From contig JAWHQI010000148.1 of assembly GCA_033032865.1 (NCBI GenBank), positions 5,289,501 to 5,353,500 of the forward strand: a stretch of DNA of 64,000 nucleotides, given 5' to 3'. The notes under the pieces were generated by a model. That model did no database searches. It worked only from the letters and a program-made list of their open reading frames with translations, and had not been told where the DNA came from. Each line of letters opens with the position of its first letter. The first letter of the stretch is position 1. The translations under genes were made by a program, and so were the position numbers. Positions 23,807-35,461 of the stretch are shown one piece after another. This stretch comes from Dactylorhiza incarnata. Its lineage: Eukaryota; Streptophyta; Magnoliopsida; Asparagales; Orchidaceae.

Positions 23807-24549
23807 AGGAAGGAAAAGATTACAAGCTAGGAAGGAAAAGATTACAAGCTTTAACTAACTATTCACATCGGAACCCTGGACTCAAGGAGAGCCTCTGAAT
23901 TTATAGGAAAAAATTTCAGATTACACGCCCTCAGTCACGGGCGTGACCTAGGGCATGACTGCACTATTCACATCGGATCTGACAGTGGCGTGGCTTTCTG
24001 GACGGCGCGGCGAAAAGTGACATGTCATGGGCGTGACATGTCGGGTCACGGCCGTGACTTTGGACGACTGCATTAAATGCGGCGTGGGCTGGAATTCGGC
24101 GCCGCGGCGAAGCAGAGATCACGCTAGAAAGTCACGGTCGTGACATGTGGGTCACGGGCGTGACTTAGGTTGACTTCTCGACAGCATCTGCACGTCTCGA
24201 CGACGGCTCCACGTGGAAGATTCTAAATTTACACGCCCTTGGTCACGGGCGTGACTTTGGGTCACGGGCGTGACCTGGGGCGTGACTTAGTGTGGGCTAG
24301 CTCAGACAGCGCGGCATCCTTCTGGACTGATCTTTAGGTTACACGCCCTTGGTCACGGGCGTGACCGAGGGCGTGACATGCCATTTTTCCCGATTTCTCC
24401 CAAAATTCTGCAAATATTGAAATTAAGCTAAGTTAGAATCAAAATTACAAAAAGAACTACTTATAACCTAAAATTGACATAAAAAGGAAAATTCACATTA
24501 AATATTTACAAAATTTTCTATTAAAAAGTTATAAAAATACTACTTATCA
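23807..24549 (-). repeat. A2 right (5') LTR, truncated
   Basis: Aligns to about 19010-19856 of the left LTR with a further gap of roughly 120 bp around 23865. Its inner end joins the RT coding directly, marking the deletion. Ends ACTTATCA at 24549. Confidence 0.85.
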
Positions 24550-27460
24550 ATATGTCTATGGAAAAAATTTCGTCCCATTTGGGATTGATTTGGTTTGGTA
24601 TTTAACTAACCAAAGATTGGTGAAACATTGGGTTAAAAGGTCAAAAGTGCACTTGTTGTATTAAGTGGTCAAATCTCACCAAAATGTTATGAAACCTTGT
24701 CCACTGACTTAATATCACATAAAACGCCTCCACCAATGATTTGAGGTGATTTGGGATGGATATGCCCTAGAACCCTAGTTCTAACCCTAGGGTTGCATTT
24801 TGTGCCTTGTGAAGGACATAGAGTCATAAGTCCTTGAATGGTCATGGAACTTGGTAGATAAGTTCATAGGGTGTAAATATGCCCTAGGTAATTTTATGAG
24901 AATTTTTGGATTAGTTTGGCCCCTCTATATTAGGTTATGACCAATTATGGAACTTTCTTATTAAAGGAATCTACATGCTCATTTTACCTTGAATATTGAT
25001 GAAAGTTTGGTAGTGCTCACATAATCGTGGTATAAATCTCTGATAATTTTTGTGTAAATTTTGGATTGATTGAATTAGTACTTCATTCATAAGTCAAATA
25101 TTTTCCCCTAAGTTTTTGGTAAATAAATAGGGGCCTAAAATCCTCTGAAAAATTAGTGATAGGACATCTTAGGGCATTAGAAAGCTCTGTGAATTTTTGT
25201 ATGATTTTTGGAAGTAGTTATCAGTAGGTTACTTCACAATGTGCCCTAGTTTGGATTATCTTGAAATATTTATTTATGTTACTAAATCGTTTTGAAAAAT
25301 TATAAAACTCCTTCAGTGGACTTTTCTGATCATTATAGAGGTCTATAAATTTTACCATAATTTTTGGATAAGTATTTTTGGGTGGTTCCTTCATTAGCCT
25401 CCAATTTCGGATAATTATTCAATATTAAAATTAGAGGTCAATACCTTACTGTAAAGTTGTGATATTCTGTATTTTTTGTTATTTTGATATCCTAGATTTT
25501 CCATAAATTTGTGTAGGCCAAATCATAAGAAGATCTTACACTTCATGTTCAATTTCATACTTGGCCAATGTTAGAGAAATTATATTAAATGCCAAATAAA
25601 TAAGGAAAATTATGACCTTCTGGGTTTAGTCTTATGATATCATGATAGACTCCCAGTAATAATCTTAGTTCATTCAGATGATTATTTGGAATACCTCCTC
25701 CCATGCAACTCTTATTGCTCATTTGGTCTATGTGTAGTAAAATTGTAAAACTTGGGTAAATTGAAGACCAGTAGGTGGGAATGCAATGTAGATGGTGTAC
25801 CTAGTCTGGTTGAGAAGATGTGAGGTTACCAATAAGATTCTATGTGTTGAGTGTGCTCGATAACCTAAGGGCAAAGATTATGCTCGGGATCGACGAAAGA
25901 TCATCTTTCCCTTAGGGGGGGTCATAAAATACTTAGGGTAATCCAAGTGTAATGATTATAAGGGTATTCTTTTGGGTAGTTACCAATAAAATTAAGTGTC
26001 TTGAGAAAGGGAGGTTTGGGCTATCATGCCATCATACCTCCTAGTACCGTTGCGAGCCCCTCACAGGGTAGACCTCGGGAAGTCCAAGATTTACCCTAAA
26101 CTGGAGGAATAAATTGTTGTATAAGATTTACTTAACAATACACTCACCCACACCCCATTATTATGGGTAGTTTGTTGGTTTGGTTTTACGAGCGGTAGGC
26201 TCGGTGGTTATAGGCATGGACAGGTTGATCCGGCGAGCCTGTTGCTCAGAAGGTTATTGTGACGGGCGGGTTAGTCAGGTGAGCTTATGGCTCGGATATG
26301 GATGGTAAACATCTTTGCATGTGCATAAAGGTGGTGGCTCTTTGGTATTGGACAGTCGTTCACACTGACGTCAATACGTTGACTCGGCATGCATGGAATT
26401 TGCACTTAGCCATGAAAGTCTGGTGGTCCAGCAAGTAAGAGTACGTAGATGCTCTGCGGTTTTGCGTTGAGGCGTACGATAAGTCTAGGTTAGGTAGTGT
26501 GAATACCAACCTAGAGGTGGGCGAGGCCCAACCCACTGCTTCTGTTTGCCACTACGGGAGTATCCTGGGAGTTTTGCTAGCTCCAAAAAGGGGGAACTAA
26601 AGGTATGTGTGCATTGAGTCGAGTTGTGTGAGTTGCACTTGTGTGAACATATCACTAAACAGCATAACTCTGCATGTCATGGCATAATCATTGCATTTCA
26701 ACCCCTACCCCTATCGTATAAATTAGTTATGGGACTTTTTATACGATAGGCCTTGCTAAACGACCCCTTGGTCTATAGGTTTGTATGGGAATTCCTATAA
26801 ATCAATGGTTACTTTTCTATTATGTACATATCTTTACTTACTGTTCTTTACTTGCTCTTTACCATGCTCTATTACTGCTTCAATTATCTATATACACATG
26901 TGTAGTGGTAGACATTTCCTGTAAAAAAGATCCGTCGTCATCTGCTTTGTTTTATACCCCTTACTTTCCTCAGCTTCATCCTCCTGCACGGTGCCTAGGA
27001 GCCATTGGGGGAGGGGTGGGGAACATAAGGCTCAGTCTTTTTGATTAATAGTCGGTGGACCATTTCGTTTTAGAGGATCGAGGAGATGCAGCAGCACCAG
27101 AGGCTGATGCTGACGGAGGCGGGCCAGTCTAGTACAGGAGCACCATTTTCAGGATCAGTGAGCGATTAGTAGTTTGCTTCCTGGAGTGACCTTATAGTGA
27201 GGACAAGATGTACAGGGCATGAGCCCTTTATTGTTGTAACCATTGTTATTTCAATTATATCATGTGGACATTTATATATATAGCATGTGATTTATGGACT
27301 TGAACTTCTAATGTTCTTTTATACTTTTCTTCTTATGTGATCGATATGGGCGGCAGGATCGGCGCTTTGGAGTGGCGACCTTTCCGTGTGTTAGTGTCAC
27401 TGCAAAGCGGCGGTTCTGGGCATAAGTCCCAATTTTGTAGCGAAAAAATGGGGTCTTACA
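24550..27460 (+). repeat. E 5' LTR, right segment
   Basis: Continues the E LTR after A2 (first 5 bp are the duplicated ATATG) and ends GGGTCTTACA at 27460. Matches about 32196-35152. No gene. The block at 26009-26097 is the one shared with A2. A palindrome GAAAGAT-C-ATCTTTC lies near 25895. Confidence 0.85.
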
Positions 27461-27463
27461 AAC

Positions 27464-27475
27464 TAGTATCAGAGC
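27464..27475 (+). other. E primer binding site, tRNA-iMet (one change)
   Basis: TAGTATCAGAGC, 3 nt after the LTR end. It differs from the canonical iMet complement TGGTATCAGAGC by one G-to-A change. Confidence 0.8.
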
Positions 27476-29028
27476 AAACCTCGATCCGAAGAAAAAAGTC
27501 CATAACCATGGGACACCCCGCGCGAGTTTAGTTTGAGGACAAACTAAGCAGCAGAAGCAATGGTGTGCCCATATGGGGAATCACATGAAAAAGTCCACTT
27601 TTAACAGAATCTTTTTAGCCAAATCTCCTTAAGAGTGAAAATTTTCTTTTCTAGCCTACGACGAACCCTGCCCCTAGCAGTGAATACCTCCGGCTGCAAA
27701 GATCACTTTAGATAGTCCTTTAGGCAATGAGTTAGACTCAACCCCACTAGGACGCATGACTTACCATTACAATTTATTCCATGCCCTAGTATGAAATAGA
27801 CCATAAGTATAAATTTGATTAAGGCACGGGGATACTCCAAAGAGGTTAAAGGAGGAGCTTAACGCGGGAACGACCTCCTATGCCATAAACTCCGATGTCC
27901 CTACTTCACATGCCAAGGATGATCCAAACTGATAGGACCGCCTAAAGGAAATTGACACATAAGCAGAATAGTAGGGGACTCGTAGACCCAACCCTTGTAC
28001 CAGTGATATGTTTACATTGAGACAACAACCATGACAAACATCGAGGGTCAGACAAGAATTCAAGTTCAGAAGAAACCTGTTTGGGATTGGGTCACATGTT
28101 GACCTTGATAAGGTTGTCGTAGAGGGTACCTTAAAGAGTCTAAAGTATGGAGTGTACCAACAAGTCTCAAGATAGAACCCCAAGTCTAAGGTCATGTGCC
28201 CTAAGGATTGTTTGCATACTTGCAACGAATATAACATAGTGATATAGAGGACACTTAGCCCAAAATAGATAGTGGCTTATCTTTTGTTTATTGGGCTTAC
28301 CTTTTGTTTATTGGGCAAATTAGTTACTAACTTGGGCTTCCTTTGGATCAAATTTAGAATGTGTTGCATCGTGAACGTGGTGATTTTGAAGTTGATCTTA
28401 TTCAATGTTACTTAGGCGATGATGGGATTCTGTGAAAGCACGTTTGCAATGATGATCAGTAGTATTACCAGGACAATGGATAAATATCATTGATCGAACG
28501 ACTTGACCTCGGTTGAAGCACTAGAAATGTAAAGATGCCAGGATTAATCACTTAGGGATGCCGATGTCCCATTCTAGAAGTTATGGAAGGAAACTAGGTC
28601 TTATAAGTTGTAGTTATCTTTGAAGTTCTTATGGTTTGGGTTTTCGAAAGTGAATGTCTTATGATTTGTTAAAAATCACACCCTATCATGGTAGAAAATT
28701 TTAACACCAATAATAGTCCGTAAACCTTGGCAGCTATGATGATGAATAACCAGAGATCTTAGACGATGACTTATTGTATTTAGAATCTAGTGTTTGACTT
28801 TACTATGATATTTCCTTGATGAAATTGACTTGTGAAAACCTTAGGGTTTCAAAATTTTGCGCTCATACCTTATGAATCAAACTCCACGTAGAAAATGATT
28901 GGGACACTTGATGATCTGATCAGTTCCAGCAATGGTATGAACTGGATAAGTTGTGGAATTGAGATGATTACTCGGACCTACGTGAAGGAGTAAGAATCTG
29001 AATATATTGAGAAAAATTTATAGAGTCG
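27476..29028 (+). other. E internal region without recognisable coding
   Basis: About 1.5 kb where Gag, protease and RT should be. No motif or long open frame on either strand could be assigned. It is either a highly decayed or rearranged internal domain or non-coding filler. Confidence 0.55.
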
Positions 29029-30055
29029 TTGTCTACCCTTACAAACAAGAGCTTTAGTCACCGGAAAAATGGTGCATTCCGGAGCATGTATTTCCCCGAA
29101 ATAAAGAAAGACGTCATAGGTTTTGTGAAGCACGGTGAGGTCTGTCGACTGGTGAAGACCAAGTGCAAGAGTATTTGGGGAACCACCACAGTCACTGCCC
29201 GTGTTAGGGAGTGGAAGCTCGAGGATAGATTGACCAAGGTAACTAGGGTCACCCCGGGCCGGAAGGACACTCCCGTAGGTGTATGATCGGATTTGTTGAG
29301 CAGTTTGTCCGTTATAATGGTGTGACCAGGAAGATCATGTCGGATCGGGATGGATGGTTTATGTCCAAGAAGAGATGATTAGTCCAGTCTTATCTGGGCT
29401 CCTGGCTGACGTTCAGCACAACTTTCCACCCTCAGAGGGATTGAGGCACAGAATTCCACCATCTTGGACCCAGGATGAATATTTAAAGACACTAGGCTCT
29501 GAATTTGTGAAGTACACAGATGCCTGGGTATTACTGATTCGAGTTTGGATGCTGGAAGCCCAGAATTGGTAGGTCAAATAATACGATGCGCAACATCGTG
29601 CAATAAAGTTCTAGGTTGGAGACCAGGTGTTCTTGAAGATACGTATAATGCATGGAGCCTCGCGGGTACGCGGGCGGAAGAAGATTAGTCTATGATAAAT
29701 GGGGCTCTATAGGATCCTGGAGTGGATCGGCCCATTGGCTTATAGACTGGAGCTACCGCCGGAGGTAGCGGGGTTGCATGATGTCTTCCACGTCTCCTCC
29801 AATAGGAGGGCTCTACTATGGCTGGAGCAGCAAATATTTATTACGGATGGGACATTAACTTCTGATTGATCAGTTTGTGCGGAGCTAGGATAGACGATAC
29901 GATGGTGCGAGTCTTGCGGCGTAAGAAGGTTCCATAGGTAAAAGTCATATGGTAAAATCATGGACAGGAGGAGCACACCGGTGAGCCACTAGAACTGATG
30001 TAGAAGAGATCATCGGTGCTCTTCGAGTCAGGAATAACTTCAATTCTTAGGGGAT
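29029..30055 (+). pseudogene. E degenerate chromovirus-type integrase with chromodomain-like tail
   Basis: Scattered over shifting plus frames: a zinc-finger part (FPEIKKDVIGFVKHGEVCRL, with VREWKLED resembling the usual PEWKWE block), VRYNGVTRKIMSDRDGWF around the second catalytic aspartate (near 29305-29365), a VGDQVFLKIRIMHG block (near 29620), WIGPLAYRLELPPEVAGLHD (near 29725), FHVSS, and NHGQEEHTGEPLELM (near 29965), which resembles the chromodomain-like tail of Tekay/Del elements. Stops and frameshifts are numerous and RT is absent. Family assignment rests on these blocks. Confidence 0.75.
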
Positions 30056-30239
30056 GTTACGTTCAGCGAAAATCCCGCAAGCCTAACCCGAATTTCAAAG
30101 ACGAAATAAATTTTTTTTATTGGGATTTGTAACATCCCCCAAACATCTAGACCCATAGAGTGGTATTGTCATTACTAGGTCATGACAAAACCCTAGGAAG
30201 CACAAAAGACCATGTGAACTTAGGCAAGGGGGAAAACCA

Positions 30240-30790
30240 CAGTGGTCTGCAAATATCAATTTCTAGTTAACAAGCCTAGGGTTGGACTTTAGTGCCTCAC
30301 CTTAACCATTTGACACCACCATAGCATTCCTAACCCATTAGGGGTCCCTTAGATCACCAAGGACCCATTGGGGTCAACCAAAGAGGCCAAGTTGACCAAA
30401 GTCAACATTAACCTTAAATTAGTCAAAGTAGCCTAATTAGGGTCAATTGGCCTCCACCATGCCAAATTGACCTTTCCCCTACCCTTATAGGGATATTAGG
30501 GACCCAATGGAACAAAAAGCTACGTCACGGGGCCAACAATTTGGCCAATTTGACCCAAGTCAACTCTAACCCTGTTTTGGTCAAATTGTCATATTGTGGG
30601 TCAATTGACCCCCACCTTGCCAAATTGGCCCTACCTAGACCTTCCTAACCCTTAAGAGAGGCGAATGGGTCACTAGCCACCCATTGGGGTCAACCCAAAT
30701 GGTCAAATTGACCAAAGTCAACTCCACCCTAAATTTAGGTCAAAATAACCTATTTTGACCTAATCAAGACAAATTCACTTGGGCTAGACC
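30240..30790. promoter_or_regulatory. E LTR U3 cluster of W-box-like TTGACC/GGTCAA
   Basis: More than a dozen TTGAC or GTCAA cores in about 550 bp, several arranged as TTGACCAAAGTCAA inverted pairs. TTGAC(C/T) is the binding core of plant WRKY factors. The cluster is seen directly; a WRKY role is inference. Confidence 0.55.
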
Positions 30791-31615
30791 CAATTGAGGT
30801 GGTTAACTAGCTAATGGGCTTGGAGTTACTGAATTGACCAATCAATTTCAGAGAATTCGACCAGGAGAGAGAAAATACCATTTTCCCCAAAAATGGAGGA
30901 GAGAGAAGAAAAGGGAGTAATGGCATTCATGGCCAAGGGAGGCCAATTGATCTCCCAATTGATGGAGATTCATCTCCAATGGCTATTATAAGAAGCTTAG
31001 GAGTTTTTCCAGCCCACATGGGTGTTGAATTGGGAGGTTTTCACCATTGCCGAAAATGACCATTAATGGCCTTCATGGCAATTGCTGCCATGGACCTCCC
31101 TCTCCCCAAATTGGCAAATTTAAAACCTTCAGAAGACTGAGAGGATCATTTTCTCCCATTTAACTGAACAGATCAAGCTTTTTGGTGTGGAGGATGCAAT
31201 GGCTCCAAAAGCTCCATGGTCGGCCATAGCTAACAGGAGATCGGCAAGGAATCACCCCTCCACACAGGTCTGGTTCTTCTTCTCTCTCTCTGTGGATAGA
31301 TCCCATCAGGTTGGCTGCAAGGCTTGAGGACAAATGGACCCAAATTGTGTAGGTCGGAAGCTCCATTTTTGGAGCTTTAATTTTGCCTCCATACCCCTAT
31401 TCCGACCACTTCCGGCCGACCAACCACCGCTAATCACCTGCCACCACCTCAACGAAGGTGGTGGTGGCATTGGCCGGCCAGGGCGGCGCTCAAGTGGCCG
31501 GGAAAATTGGGACAAAGGTGGCCAAGGCATGAGAAATCGAGAACATCGACTCGAGCTTGAAGACGACCCAGTGCCTTCTAATGATGCGCGAAGATTCGTG
31601 CGGCTCGATTCTATT

Positions 31616-31880
31616 AAATGAGTTATTAATATATATTTCTGTCACATGTTTAGCAGTAGATTGAATTAATTACTAAAAATAGTTAGGGGCCTCTACTGGA
31701 AAAATGATCTACATGATTTTTTTAGCCCCTGAAGTCTACTATAATTTAAATGAGTTATTAAATGAGTTATTAATATATATTTTTGTCACAGGTTTAGCAG
31801 TAGATTGAATTAATTAATAAATAGTTAGGGGCCTCTACTGGAAAAATGATCTACATGATTGTTGTAGCCCCTGAAGTCTA
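31616..31880. repeat. Tandem duplication of about 140 bp in E 3' LTR
   Basis: Two near-identical copies beginning AAATGAGTTATTAATATATA at 31616 and 31760. The 5' LTR has one copy (about 18167-18297), so the duplication arose after insertion. Confidence 0.8.
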
Positions 31881-34800
31881 CTATAATTTAAAATTGGTTT
31901 CATCCAATTTGGGTCAGTGGTCTGACCACATCACTCAAAATTGGGCAACATATACAAAGGGTTGACCAGAGCTTGATTTGTGTGCCCCCATCAATCCAGC
32001 GATCCAAATGACTTGAAAATTGGAACATATGCTAATTATACCCACACCCTAAACATATCCAAAAATGAGAATTTTAGGAGGACATTTTTGTAAGGTTTTT
32101 GCAAACATTTAATAATCCATGTAATAATTAATTATAGGGATTAATGACCTCCAAACCCTTCCAAATTTTGGTGGGTGGTCCAAAGAGTAATGATTTGTCT
32201 ATGGTAAAAATTTCATCCCATTTGGGATTGATTTGGTTCGGTATTTAACTAACCCAAGATTGGTCAAACTAAGGGTTAAAAGGTCAAAAGTGCACTTGTT
32301 GTATTAAGTGGTCAAATCTCACCAAAATGTTATGAAACCTTGGCTACTGACTTAATATTACATAAAACACTTCCACCAATGATTTGGGGTAATTTGGGAT
32401 GGACATGACCTAGAACCCTAGTTCTAACCCTAGGGTTGCACTTTGATCCTTGTGAAGTACATAGGGTCATATGTCTTTGAATGGTCATGGAACTTGGTAG
32501 ATAAGTTCATAGGGTGTAAATATGCCCTAGGTAATTTTATGAGATTTTTTGGAACACTTTGCCCCCTCTGAATTAGGTTATGACAAATTAAGGCACTTTC
32601 TTCTAAGAGGAATCTACATTCTCATTTTACCTTGAATATTGATGAAAGTTTGGTAGTGCTCACATAATCATGGTATAAATCTCTGATAATTTTTGTGTGA
32701 ATTTTGGATTGATTGAATTAGTACATCATATATAAGTCAACTATTTCCCCCTAAGTTTGTGGTAAATAAATAGGGGCCTTATATCCTCTGGAAAATTGTG
32801 AAACTTGGTGATAGGATATTTTAGGGCATTAGAAAGCAATGTGATTTTTTGTATAATTTTTGGAAGTAGTTATCAGTAGGTTACTTCACAATGTGCACTA
32901 GTTTGGATTATCTTAAAATATTTATTTATGTGACTAAATGGTTTTGAAAAAATATAAAACTCAGTCAGTGAACTTTTTTGATCATTATTGAGGTCTGTAA
33001 ATTTTACCATAATTTTTGGATAAGTATTTTTGGGCAGTTCCTTCATTAAACTCCAATTTCAGATAGGTATTCAAAATTATAATTAGAGGCTAATACCTTA
33101 CTGTAAAATTGTGATATTTTTTATTTGCTATTATTTTGATATCCTAGATTTTCCATAAATTTGTGTAGGCCAAATCATAAGAAGATCTTACACTTCATGT
33201 TCAATTTCATACTTGGCCAATTTTGGACAAATTATAATAAATGCCAAATAAATAAGGAAAATTATGACCTTTTAGATTTAGTCTTATGATATTATGATAG
33301 ACTCCCAGTAATAATATTAGGTCATTCAGATGATTATTTGGAATACCTCCTCCCATGCAACTCATATAACTCATTTGGTCTACGTGTAGTAAAACTGTAA
33401 AACTTGGGTAAATTGAAGACCAGTAGGTGGGAATGGAAGGTAGATGGTGTACCTAGTCTGGTTGAGAAGATGTGAGGTTACCAATATGAGTCTATGTGTT
33501 GAGTGTGCCCGATAAGCTAAGGGGCAAGATTGTGCTCAGGATCGACGAAAGATCGTCTTTCCCTTAGGGGGGTAAAAAAATACTTAGGGTAATCCAAGTG
33601 TAAAGATAAGAAGGGTATTCTTATGGGTAGTTACCTATAGCATTAAGTGTATTGATAAAGGGAGGTTTAGGCTATCATCCCATCATACCTCCTAGTACCG
33701 CTGCGATCCCCTCACAGGGCAGACCTCGGGAAGTCCAAGATTAACCCTAAACTGCAGGAATAAATTGTTGTACAAGATTAACTTAACAATACACTCACCC
33801 AGACCCCATTATTATGGGTAGTTTGTTGGTTTGGTTTTACGAGCAGTAGGCTCGGTGGTTATTGGATGGAAGGGTTGATCCGGCGAGCCGGTGGCTCGGA
33901 AGGTTATTTTGACGGGCGGGTTAGCCCGGTGAGGTTATGGCTCGGATATGGATGGTAAACATGTTTGCATATGCATAAAGGTGGTGGGTCTTAACTATTG
34001 GATGGTTGTTTACACTGACGTCTATACGTTGACTCAACAAGTGTGGAATTTGTACTTAGCCATGAAAGTCAGGTGGTCCAGCCAGTAAGACTACGTAGAT
34101 GCTCCGCGGTTTTGCGTTGAGGCGTACGATAGGTCTAGGTTAGGTAGTGTGAATTCCAACCTAGAGGTGTGTGAGGCCCAACCCACCGCTAATGTTTGAC
34201 ACTACGGGAGGTGGGCGAGGCCCAACGCTTCCGTTTGCCACTACGGGAGTATCCTGGGTGTTTCGCTAGCTCCAAAAAGGGGGAACTAAAGGTCTGTGTG
34301 CATAGAGTCGAGGTGTGTGAGTTGCTCTTGTGTGAACATAGCATTAAACTTCATAACTCTGCTTGTCATGGGATAAGAATTGCATTTCAACCCCTACCCC
34401 TATAGTATAAATCGGTTATGGGACTTTTATACGATAGGCCTTGCTAAACGACCCCTTGGTTTATAGGTTTGTATGGGCATTCCTATAAATCAAAGGTTAC
34501 TTTTCTATTATGTATTTATCATTACTTACTGTTCTTTACTTGCTCCTTACCATGCTCTATTACTGCTTCAATTATCTATATACACATGTGTAGTGGTAGA
34601 CATTTCCTGTAAACAAGATACACCGTCATCTGCTTTATTTTATACCCCTTGCTGTCCTCCGCTTCATCCTCCTGCACGGTGCCTAGGAGCCATTGGGGGA
34701 GGGGTGGAGAACATAAGTCTTAGTCTTTTTGACTAACGGTCGGTGTACCATATCATTTTAGTGGATCGAGGAGACGCAACAGCACCAGAGGCCGATGCAA

Positions 34801-35152
34801 ACGGAGCCGGGCCAGTCTAGTATAGGAGCACCGGTTTCAGGATCAGTGAGTGATTAGTAGCTTACTTCTGCGAGCGACCATGTATTGAGGACATGATGTA
34901 CAGGGCATGAGCCCTTTATTATTGTAACCTTTGTTATTTCAGTTAGATCATGTGGACATTTATATATATATATAGCATGTGATTTGTGGACTTGAACTTC
35001 TATTGTTCGTTTATTCTTTTCTTCTTTTGTGATCGATATGACCAGTATGATCGACGCTTTGTATTGGCGACCTTTCCGTGTGTTGGTGTCACCGCAAAGT
35101 AGTGGTTCTTGGCATAAGACCCGGTTTTGTAGCAAAAAAATGGGGTCTTACA

Positions 35153-35461
35153 TTGAGTTCAAACGCTGGCGTTGGACTCAACGCTGGCGTTAAAAGTTAA
35201 CGCCAAAATAGTAGACAATTTTTTTCTTTTTTGAAAAAAAAAACTTTGATTTAGAGTTGTTGTATAGCGACTTTCTTAGTGTAAAAATTTCAGACATTTT
35301 AGAGATTATTAGAAGGCACTTTAAGCATGTTTTTTATTACAAAAATGGTTTTACATTTTTATGGTGAAATGTTTTTGTTTGAGAAATAAATATAAAAATA
35401 AAATGGAAGCATGATGGAATAGCAGAGAATTGTTTTTAGGAGATGTAGCTTTTTATTGGTT
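35153..35461 (-). other. G 3' non-coding region
   Basis: Follows the polyprotein stop. It starts with two AACGCTGGCGTT palindromes (35167-35205) in a TTAACGCC context, then AT-rich sequence. No gene. The 3' LTR is beyond E, off-window. Confidence 0.6.

Larger units (their letters stand above)
18598..24549 (-). mobile_element. A2: Athila-like Ty3/gypsy element with internal deletion, minus sense
   Basis: Left (3') LTR 18598-19856, 3' untranslated region 19857-21508, integrase, RNase H and part of RT 21509-23806, and a truncated right (5') LTR to 24549. Ends TGATATTG and ACTTATCA, with the ATATG duplication. One deletion removed Gag, protease, the N-terminal half of RT, the primer site and the inner part of the 5' LTR. 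The integrase is strongly Athila-like. Confidence 0.92.
17466..35152 (+). mobile_element. E: Tekay/Del-like Ty3/gypsy element with 5-kb LTRs, plus sense
   Basis: The 5' LTR is present from 17466 (interrupted by D on its left and by A2 at 18598-24549) to 27460; internal 27461-30127; 3' LTR 30128-35152 (5025 bp). Termini TGTAACATCC...GGTCTTACA, a tRNA-Met primer site at 27464 and a degenerate chromovirus-type integrase near 29030-30050 fix the orientation. The internal domain is only about 2.7 kb, shorter than one LTR, so most of gag-pol has been lost. The right flank is TTGAG followed by the G element. The left end lies outside the window. Confidence 0.82.
30128..35152 (+). repeat. E 3' LTR (5025 bp)
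   Basis: TGTAACATCCCCC...GGTCTTACA. The first 750 bp are packed with TTGACC / GGTCAA words, often as TTGACC-AAA-GTCAA inverted pairs. It has a tandem duplication of about 140 bp at 31616-31880 and a small duplication of a GGTGGGCGAGGCCCAAC block near 34165-34230, both absent from the 5' LTR. No gene seen; short open frames are chance. Confidence 0.85.

Noticed and set aside
26785..27048. 87-codon ORF with a hydrophobic N-terminus, conserved at 34473-34736
   Set aside because: It is preserved in both E LTRs only because the LTRs are duplicates; no known domain. A small LTR-encoded peptide cannot be excluded, but nothing supports it.
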